From the NCBI GenBank assembly GCA_035546355.1, contig DATKEH010000014.1, positions 1 to 13,782 on the forward strand: 13,782 bases of DNA. Direction: 5' to 3'. Made by a program: the position numbers and the translations under genes. A model generated the notes under the pieces. It was not told the origin of the DNA. It made no database searches and saw only the letters and a program-made list of their open reading frames with translations. The DNA is from DATKEH01 sp035546355. Lineage in GTDB: Bacteria; Acidobacteriota; Thermoanaerobaculia; Multivoradales; JAIOJS01. Below, in pieces: positions 1 to 11,624 of the stretch. How positions within the stretch are numbered: position 1 is the stretch's first letter; each line of letters starts with the position of its first letter.

Positions 1-1
1 C

Positions 2-1453
<1,452 letters not shown>

Positions 1454-1455
1454 CG

Positions 1456-1498
1456 GGCCACGGATGGCCGATCGACGGTTGGGAGGCCGGGAGACCGT
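1456..1498 (+). terminator. Possible weak terminator hairpins after glgE
   Basis: Three bases after the glgE stop there is a 5-bp stem (GGCCA 1456-1460 with TGGCC 1465-1469, 4-base loop). A second 5-bp stem follows (ACGGT 1475-1479 with ACCGT 1494-1498), trailed by TT and then a C run. Neither has a proper U tract, so factor-independent termination is uncertain. Confidence 0.2.
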
Positions 1499-1520
1499 TT
1501 CCCCCCGCGCCTCTCGGGAA

Positions 1521-1575
1521 GGCCAGGAGTGGCAGGGCCGAGCTTCGCTCGTCCTGCGTTCGTCATCCACTGGCC
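1521..1575. repeat. 55-base imperfect palindrome downstream of glgE
   Basis: The outer arms GGCCA (1521-1525) and TGGCC (1571-1575) enclose GTGG/CCAC (1529-1532 with 1567-1570), CAGG/CCTG (1533-1536 with 1553-1556) and a central CGAGC-TTC-GCTCG hairpin (1539-1551). This could be a bulged RNA hairpin that protects or terminates the glgE transcript, or a REP-like element. Function is inferred from structure only. Confidence 0.4.
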
Positions 1576-1610
1576 GGGTGACCTCCGCCCACCCGCTGGG
1601 TCAGCTTCTA

Positions 1611-1652
1611 CCCCTCCCCCGACCCCTCCCCAAGGGGAGGGGCGCCCCTCCC
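1611..1652. repeat. Nested G/C-tract palindromes
   Basis: Two perfect palindromes share one arm: CCCCTCCCCAAGGGGAGGGG at 1623-1642 and GGGAGGGGCGCCCCTCCC at 1635-1652. A further CCCCTCCCC starts at 1611, so one purine arm can pair with any of three pyrimidine tracts, giving mutually exclusive hairpins. It may terminate glgE transcripts or belong to a dispersed intergenic repeat. The tract CCCCTCCCCNGACCC at 1611-1625 recurs at 2082-2096 with one mismatch. Confidence 0.6.
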
Positions 1653-1780
1653 GCGCCCCGCGCCGACGACCGCTCTCGCGATGGCCGTCCGGGGCCGCCA
1701 ATCGGGGCGGCCCCTCCCGGCCGCGACCAGCGCGCCCCGCGATTGCGTGTTTTCTTCAAGTTGTCCGTGGGTTGGGGTGA

Positions 1781-2102
1781 GCGGCAGGGTCCGGGGAGGG
1801 GGACGCGGGGGCCTGAGCGCGAGCTGGGGCACCCACCGGGTCGACGCCAAGGGCGAGGCCGGAATAGCGCGCCGTCGATTACCCGAGGCCACTGCGTAGC
1901 GAGGGGCGCAGCGGTGATGGATCGATCGAAGAGGGGCGGGGTTGGAACCCCGCGCCTACACCGGAAGTGGCCCCTCGCGGGTGGCCGAGGGGCGGTGGCC
2001 CCGGGACCCGTCCGACGGCGCCCAGCCTCGCCCGCCGCCGGCGGCCGCGGTGGGTCAGCCCGCGCGCATGGCCCCCGCGTCCCCCTCCCCGGACCCTGCC
2101 GC
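1781..2102. repeat. Inverted repeat pair with 33-bp perfect arms, MITE- or REP-like
   Basis: Bases 1781-1813 are the exact reverse complement of 2070-2102 (33 of 33). Similarity continues inward with small gaps: 1817-1838 resembles the complement of 2048-2065, giving arms of about 58 and 55 bases around a 209-base centre. Part of the right arm also has a degenerate same-orientation partner: TGGGTCAGC at 1597-1605 and 2051-2059, and CCCCTCCCCNGACCC at 1611-1625 and 2082-2096. No transposase frame lies inside, and no target-site duplication is evident just outside the perfect arms. Two inverted copies of a dispersed intergenic repeat, or a small non-autonomous element, both fit. Confidence 0.7.
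1931..1993. repeat. Two adjacent strong hairpins inside the inverted-repeat region
   Basis: GCGGGGTT-GG-AACCCCGC (1936-1953) is an 8-bp perfect palindrome around two bases. GCCCCTCG (1970-1977) pairs perfectly with CGAGGGGC (1986-1993) across an 8-base loop. GAGGGGC at 1931-1937 could instead pair with GCCCCTC at 1970-1976, enclosing the first hairpin, so two alternative folds are possible. This may be structural repeat DNA or part of the treS-mak leader. Confidence 0.5.
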
Positions 2103-2219
2103 CGGGGGGCCTCGCCTCGCGCCCGGCGCCGTGCCCCAGCGGGCCCGAGGTCCGGGGCCCTCCACACCCCGCCGGAGGGCCTGCGCCGCCGGGCTGCAGA
2201 ACGATCGATGAATCCGTGC

Positions 2220-2227
2220 GGGAGAGA
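2220..2227 (+). promoter_or_regulatory. Ribosome binding site for treS-mak
   Basis: GGGAGAGA lies about seven bases before the ATG at 2234. It decides the start: the same frame is open back to 1967, but that extension is low-complexity Arg/Pro sequence through the repeat region and has no comparable site. Confidence 0.8.
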
Positions 2228-2233
2228 CACATC

Positions 2234-5601
<3,368 letters not shown>

Positions 5602-5605
<4 letters not shown>

Positions 5606-8600
5606 GGGTGCGGCGCCGCGACGACCCCGAGCTGCGGGACCTGCGCTGCCTGGCCCACCGCCACGGGGTGCGGCTGCGGTACCGGGACGCCTTCGGCGAG
5701 ACGCGGCGTCCCGGGCCGGACGGCTTGCGCGGCCTGTTGTCGGCGCTCGGCGTGCCGGCGGCGACGGCGGCCGAGGTGCGGCAGTCGCTGGGCGAGTGGG
5801 AGCGCCAGCGGCGCGCCCGGATCCTCGATCCGGTGACGGTCGTGTGGGCCGGCGAGGCCGCGGCGGCCCGTCTCGTCCTGCCTGCGGCGCGGGCCGACGA
5901 GCCGGTGGCGTGTCGCCTGACTCTGGAGCAGGGAGGCTCCCGCGCCTGGCGTGACCGTGGGGCGCCAGGGCGTCGGCTCGGCCCCGAGGCGGCCGGCCGC
6001 GACCTCCTGCTGCCGCCGGACCTGCCGCCTGGCTACCACCGGCTGCGGGTCGAGGCCGGCGGGCGGCGCGCCGAGAGCCTGCTGCTGTGCGCACCGCGTC
6101 GGGCCTGGCAGGGGGAGGGGGACACGAGGCGTTGGGGCCTCTTCCTTCCCCTCCACGCCCTGCACGACGATCGCAGCTGGGGCATCGGCGACCTCGGCGG
6201 ACTCGGCCGGCTCGCCACCTGGGCGGCGAGCCTCGGCGCCTCGGTGGTCGGTCTGCTGCCGATCTACGCCGCCTTCCTCGACCGCCCGTTCGAGCCCAGC
6301 CCCTACGCCCCGGCGAGCCGGCTGTTCTGGGGCGAGCACCACCTGGCAGTCGAAGAGTTGCCAGACCTGGAGCGGGCGCCGGGAGTACGGCGGCGCCTGG
6401 CGAGCGAGGCGTTCGGCGAGCAGCTGACCGCCCTGCGGCAGGGGCGCCGGGTCGACCCGCGGGCGGTCCTGGCGCTCAAGCGCTCGGTGCTGGCGCCGCT
6501 GGCCGAGGCCTTCTTCACCCGCGCCCCACAGGCGGAGCGGGAGCGCTACGCCGCCTTCCTCGCCGCGCGCCCGGAGGTGCGCGACTACGCCGCCTTCCGC
6601 GCCGTCGGCGACCGCCTCGCGGAGCCCTGGCAGGCGTGGCCGGAGCCGCTGCGCGGCGGCACCGTCGGGGCCGGTGACTACCGCGACGCCGACCTGCGCT
6701 ACCACCTCTACGCCCAGTGGCGCACGGAGGAGCAGTTGACCGCGGCGGCCGGCGGGCAGCGCGCCGGCCGGGCCGGCATCTACCTCGACCTCCCCCTGGG
6801 CGTGCACGGCAGCTCCTACGACACCTGGCGGCAGCGCGAGCTGTTCGCGGCCGGCGCCGCCGCCGGGGCGCCCCCCGATCCCTTCTTCACCGCCGGCCAG
6901 GACTGGGGCTTCCCACCCCTCCACCCCGGGCGCTCGCGCGAGCAGGGGCACGCCTACCTCTCCGCGGTGCTGCGCAACCTCTTCCGCCACACGCGCCTGG
7001 TGCGCGTCGACCACGTGATGCAGCTGCACCGGCTGTTCTGGGTCCCCGACGGGATGCCGCCGGCGGAGGGCAGCTACCTGCGCTATCCGGCCGACGAGCT
7101 GTACGCCCTGCTGTCCCTGGAGTCCCATCGCTGCCGGACGGAAGTCGTAGGGGAGAACCTCGGCACGGTGCCGGCACCCGTCGATCGCCGCCTGGAGCGG
7201 CAGGGAATCCGCCGGATGTACGTCCTGCAGTACGAAGCCTCGCCGGCAGAACCCCCGACGCGGACCCCTGCCGCCGATTCTCTGGCCTGCCTCAACACGC
7301 ACGACATGCCGACCTTCCGCGCCTTCTGGGAGGGGCGCGACGTCGCCCATCGCCTCGCCCTGGGGCTGCTGGCCGACGCTGGCGACGGCGCCGAGGAGGG
7401 GCGCCGGCGCGGGGGCACGCGGCGACGACTGTCGCAGCTGTTGGCGCGGCACGGGCTGCTGAGACGGGGGGAGGAGGCCGACTGGCGCGCCGCCCTGCGC
7501 GGGCTGTTGCTGTGGATGGCCGCCAGCCCCGCGGCCCTCGAGCTGGTGTCGCTCGAGGACCTGTGGGGGGAGCTGGAACCGCAGAACGTACCCGGCACCA
7601 CCGGTGAAGCCAACTGGCGGCGGACGGCACGGTATTCGCTGCAAGAGATGATCGACCATCCTGCCGTCACTTCCACCCTCCTGCGGATGGCGGCAGCTCG
7701 CAAGGGAGAGACGATGCCGCGAAGAGACGACGAGACCCCGAAGGCCCGAGGCGACGGCCGCCGCGAGACCGCGGCTCGCCCGCCACGGGAGCCCCGCCCG
7801 GAGACGGTCGGCGGCAGCGCCGCCGAGGCCGCCACCGCCGTCGGCGAGACGCCCTCCCCCATCAGCGACGACGACGTCTACCTGTTCAACGAAGGCAAGC
7901 ACTTCCGCCTCTACGAGAAGCTCGGCGCCCAACCCCTCGAGCGCCAGGGGGTGGCGGGCGTCCACTTCGCCGTCTGGGCACCCAACGCCCGGACGGTGAC
8001 GGTGATCGGCGACTTCAACGGCTGGGACAAGGACAGCCACCCCCTGGAGGCGCGCGGCCGCTCGGGAATCTGGGAAAGGTTCGTGCCCGGCATCGAGGCT
8101 GGCGCCCACTACAAGTACCACGTGCTCTCCCGCCAGCGCGGCTACCGGGCCGACAAGGCCGATCCCTTCGCGCTGGCCAGCGAAACGCCGCCACGCACCG
8201 GCTCGCGGGTGGCCGACCTGGCCTACGAATGGGGAGACGACGAGTGGATGGCGCAGCGCGGCGAAAACGCCACCCTGGCGGCGCCGATGTCCATCTACGA
8301 GGTGCACCTGGGTTCCTGGCGCCGCGTGCCCGAAGAGGGCAACCGCAGCTTGACCTACCGCGAGCTGGGGCCCGCCCTGGCGCGACACGCCAGGGAGCTC
8401 GGCTTCACCCACGTCGAGCTGCTGCCGGTGATGGAGCACCCCTTCTACGGCTCCTGGGGGTACCAGACCACCGGCTACTTCGCCCCCACCAGCCGCTTCG
8501 GCACGCCGCAGGACCTGATGGCGATGATCGACACCCTGCACCAGGAGGGGATCGGCGTGATCCTGGATTGGGTGCCCTCGCACTTCCCCTCCGACGAGCA

Positions 8601-9747
8601 CGGACTGGCCTATTTCGACGGTACCCACCTGTTCGAGCACCAGGATCCCCGCCTCGGCTACCATCCCGACTGGAACAGCTACATCTTCAACTACGGCCGC
8701 CACGAGGTGCGGAGCTTCCTCGTCTCCTCGGCCCTGTTCTGGCTCGACAAGTACCACGTCGACGGGCTGCGGGTGGACGCGGTGGCGTCGATGCTCTATC
8801 TCGACTACTCGCGGCAGGAGGGGGAGTGGATCCCCAACCCGTACGGCGGCCGCGAGAACCTCGAGGCGATCGACTTCCTGCGCCAGCTCAACGCAGAGAT
8901 CTACGAGCAGTTCCCCGACGTGCAAACGTTCGCCGAGGAGTCCACCGCCTGGCCGATGGTGTCGCGACCGCTCTACGTCGGGGGCCTGGGCTTCGGCTTC
9001 AAGTGGGACATGGGGTGGATGCACGACACGTTGAAGTACTTTTCGCTCGACCCGATACACCGCAAGTACAACCACCACCAGCTGACCTTCCGTCGGCTCT
9101 ACGCCTTCAGCGAGAACTTCTGCCTGCCGCTGTCGCACGACGAGGTGGTGCACGGCAAGGGATCGCTGCTCGGCAAGATGCCGGGTGACGAGTGGCAGCA
9201 GCGCGCCAACCTGCGGCTGCTCTACGCCTACCAGTACGCCAATCCCGGCAAGAAACTGCTGTTCATGGGCGGCGAGCTGGGGCAGCGGGCGGAGTGGGGG
9301 CACGAGTCGAGCCTGCAGTGGCACCTGCTCGAGGATCCCGGCCACGCCGGCATCCAGGCCTGCGTCGGCGACCTCAACCGCCGCTACCGCGACGAGCCGG
9401 CCCTGCATCAGCTCGACTGCGACGAGCGGGGTTTCGAATGGATCGAAGCCGGCGACGCCGACAACAGCGTGCTGGTCTTCCTGCGCCGCGGCGCTTCCCC
9501 CGACGATCTGGTGCTGGCGGCGTTCAACCTGACGCCGGTGCCGCGCCCCAACTACCTGGTGGGGGTGCCGAGAGCGGGCTGGTGGGACGAGATCTTCAAC
9601 AGCGACGCCAAGCAGTACGGCGGCAGCGGCATGGGCAACCTCGGCGGCGTCGAGACGGCGCCGGTGCCACGGTATCAGTGGCCCAGCTCGCTCAACCTGA
9701 CCCTGCCCCCGCTGGGCGCCGTCTACCTGCGTTGGCGAAAGCCGTGA
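5602..9747 (+). CDS. malQ-glgB: MalQ-GlgB fusion: 4-alpha-glucanotransferase joined to 1,4-alpha-glucan branching enzyme
   Basis: One open frame of 1381 residues encodes two complete enzymes. MalQ (about 1-704, GH77) disproportionates alpha-1,4-glucans. It is of the long E. coli-like type with an N-terminal beta region, GAPPDPFFTAGQDWGFPPL, Asp470 (VRVDHVMQLHRLFW), Glu518 (VVGENLGTVP) and Asp568 (NTHDMPTF); the 48-residue Asp-Glu spacing equals E. coli MalQ. A charged Pro/Ala/Arg-rich stretch (705-755) precedes GlgB (677 residues if started at Met705): CBM48 (about 775-860, VWAPNARTVTVIGDFNGWD), GH13 barrel with Asp1059 (GLRVDAVASMLY), Glu1112 (FAEESTAW) and Asp1180 (LSHDEVVHGKG), then a C-terminal beta domain. 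Catalytic spacings of 53 and 68 equal E. coli GlgB. GlgB makes alpha-1,6 branches on the glucan built by GlgE. No stop separates the halves, yet a strong ribosome site precedes Met705, so a free GlgB may also be made. The alternative is two genes whose intervening stop was lost or misread. Confidence 0.9.
7702..7716 (+). promoter_or_regulatory. Internal ribosome binding site and ATG at the MalQ/GlgB junction
   Basis: AAGGGAGAG at 7702-7710 is followed by ATG at 7714-7716, in frame as Met705 of the fusion. It is the strongest Shine-Dalgarno inside the operon and sits where MalQ homologues end and GlgB proteins begin. It could drive a separate 677-residue GlgB, or be a relic of a formerly separate gene. 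Lys701 is not needed for either reading; one base change in AAG, GGA or GAG just before it would restore a MalQ stop. Confidence 0.65.
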
Positions 9748-9757
9748 GGCGAGGACG

Positions 9758-11624
9758 GTGACGCCCATCGGCGCCGGGGCGGTGGCCGACAGGGCCACCC
9801 TGGCGGAGGGCCTGGGCGCGCGCTGGCTCGGCGCCGGGCGCTGTCAGTTCCGGGTCTGGGCGCCGCAGGCCGGGGTGGTGGCGGTGGTCTTCGAAGCCTC
9901 CGGGCGCGAGATGCGCCTCGATCCCGGCGCCGGAGGGCATCACGCCGCGGTGGTCGAAGGCGTCGAGCCCGGCGCCCGCTACCGCTTCCGCCTCGACGGC
10001 GGCGAGCCGCTGCCCGACCCGGCGTCCCGCTCGCAGCCGGAGGGCGTGCACGGCCCGTCGCAGGTGATCGCGCTACCCGCCTGCGCCGAAGTGGGCTGGC
10101 GGGGCATCGCCCTCGAGCGGCACGTGATCTACGAGCTGCACGTCGGCGCCTTCACTGGCGAAGGCACCTTCGACGCGGTGGTGCCGCACCTGCCGCGCCT
10201 CGCCGACCTCGGCATCACCACCCTCGAGCTGATGCCGGTGGCGCAGTTTCCCGGGCAGCGCAACTGGGGGTACGACGGGGTCTTCCCCTTCGCCGCCCAG
10301 CACAGCTACGGCGGCCCGGAAGCCCTGCAGCGCCTGGTGGCCGCCTGCCACCGGCAGGTGCTGGCGGTCCTCCTCGACGTGGTCTACAACCACCTCGGTC
10401 CGGAAGGGAACGTGCTGGGCCGCTTCGGCCCCTACTTCACCGACCGCTACCGCACCCCCTGGGGACGAGCGATCAACTTCGACGGCACCGACAGCGATGC
10501 GGTGCGAGACTACTTCATCCAGAGCGCCCTGTGGTGGATCCGGGACGTGGGGTTCGACGGCCTGCGCCTGGACGCCGTACACGCCATCGTCGACGGCTCG
10601 GAGCGCCCCTTCCTGGCCCAGCTCGCAGAGACCGTCCAAGGGGCAGGCCGCCGCGCTCGGCCGGCAGATCCACCTGTTCGCCGAGAGCGACCGCAACAGC
10701 CTGGCCTACCTGCGCTCGCGCGAGCTCGGGGGCTGCGGCATCGACGCCCAGTGGTGCGACGACTTCCACCACGCCCTGCACGCGCTGCTGACCGGCGAGC
10801 GCGCCGGGTACTACCGCGACTTCGGCGAGCTGGAGCAGCTGGCCGACGCCTTCCGGGCCGGTTTCGTCTACACCGGGCAGTACAGCTCCTACCGTCGGCG
10901 GCGCCACGGCGTGCCCAGCGACGGGGTGCCGCCGCGCCGCTTCGTGGCCTGCGCCCAGAACCACGACCAGGTCGGCAACCGCCAGCAGGGAGAGCGCTTA
11001 GCCAGCCTGGTCAGCATGCCCCAGCTGCGGCTCGCCGCCGGCGCGGTACTGCTCTCCCCGTTCCTGCCGCTGCTGTTCATGGGGGAGGAGCACGGCGAAC
11101 GGGCGCCGTTCCTCTACTTCGTGGACCACCGCGACCCCGAGCTGCGGGAGGCCGTCCGGCGCGGGCGCAGGGAGGAGCTCGCCGCCTTCGCCTGGCGGGG
11201 CGAGACCCCCGACCCGGCTGCCGAGGAGACGTTCATCCGCTCCCGGCCCGCCAGCCGCCCGTCGCCCGGCTCGCGCGAGGAGCGGCTGCGCGACTGGTAC
11301 CGCGAGCTGCTGCGGCTGCGCCGCGAGCTGCCGGCGCTGGGCGCCGCCGGCCCGGGCGAATCGGCGGTGACGGCGGATGCGGCGCGGCGGTGGATCGCTC
11401 TCCACCACCGCCGCGACGGTGACGAAGCCGTGGTGGCCCTGTCCTTCGCCGACGCCGGCATCGAGCTTCCCTGGCGTTGGGCGGGGGCTTGGCGGCTGCG
11501 GCTCGACTCCGCCGACCCGGAGTGGGGCGGCGCGGGCGGCGACCTGCCATCGCAGGCGAGCGAGGGGGTCACGCTGACCCTTCCACCCTGGACCGTCGCG
11601 GTGTATGAACGGGTCCGCCCATGA
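9758..11624 (+). CDS. treZ: Malto-oligosyltrehalose trehalohydrolase (TreZ), with apparent frameshift
   Basis: TreZ (GH13) cleaves the alpha-1,4 bond next to the terminal trehalose of malto-oligosyltrehalose, releasing trehalose; TreY makes its substrate. The first frame starts at GTG 9758, ten bases after malQ-glgB, behind a weak GAGGCGAGG. It gives a CBM48-like N-terminus (FRVWAPQAGVVAVVF), VIYELHVGAFTGEGTF, LLDVVYNHLGPEGN and the nucleophile Asp272 (GLRLDAVHAIVD). Family similarity stops at about Gln294 and resumes in the +1 frame as GQAAALGRQIHLFAESDRN (catalytic Glu309), AQNHDQVGNR (Asp403) and LLFMGEEHGE, to TGA at 11622-11624. Removing one base in AAGGGG at 10638-10643 joins the halves into 621 residues, near family length. 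Read without correction, the first frame runs to 11422 as Arg/Pro-rich nonsense. Sequencing or assembly error, recent mutation and programmed frameshifting all fit; error is most likely because both flanks are intact. Residue numbers after 294 assume the correction. Confidence 0.88.
10637..10645 (+). other. Frameshift point in treZ
   Basis: Reading CAA GGG GCA leads into the wrong frame. Dropping one G (10640-10643) gives CAA GGG CAG GCC and the family-like continuation Gln-Gly-Gln-Ala-Ala-Ala-Leu-Gly. The GGG-G context would in principle permit a +1 slip, but no stop codon or slow codon that usually drives such a slip is next to it. Confidence 0.75.
11621..11624 (+). other. ATGA overlap of treZ stop and GH57 start
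   Basis: The TGA ending treZ (11622-11624) overlaps the ATG of the GH57 gene (11621-11623). No clear Shine-Dalgarno is present, so translation of the GH57 gene probably depends on ribosomes finishing treZ. This makes the treZ frameshift relevant to its expression. Confidence 0.75.

Larger units (their letters stand above)
1454..2233. other. 780-base non-coding region rich in palindromes and inverted repeats
   Basis: This gap separates glgE from the treS-mak operon. Open frames cross it on both strands, but their translations are Arg/Pro/Gly-rich, match no family I recognise and run through the palindromes, so I read none as a gene. It holds an imperfect palindrome (1521-1575), nested G/C-tract palindromes (1611-1652), a long inverted repeat pair (1781-1838 with 2048-2102), two hairpins (1931-1993) and the treS ribosome binding site (2220-2227). 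The only AT-richer patch is about 1743-1765; it could carry a promoter but shows no clear -35/-10 pair. The operon promoter should lie somewhere in this gap; I cannot place it. Confidence 0.8.

Noticed and set aside
1743..1765. AT-richer patch considered as a promoter for the treS-mak operon
   Set aside because: TTGCGT could be a -35, but no -10-like hexamer lies at suitable spacing, so I do not call it.
1967..2233. N-terminal extension of TreS-Mak by 89 codons
   Set aside because: The extra residues are Arg/Pro/Gly-rich, cross the inverted-repeat arm and lack a ribosome site. The ATG at 2234 has a good Shine-Dalgarno and matches usual TreS length.
1454..2233. CRISPR array, tRNA or riboswitch in the gap
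   Set aside because: The repeats are inverted and irregular with no regular spacers, there is no cloverleaf, and I recognise no riboswitch core.
10647..11422. Continuation of the first treZ frame past the shift to 11422
   Set aside because: After about residue 294 the translation turns into Arg/Pro-rich sequence without TreZ motifs, while the +1 frame carries them.
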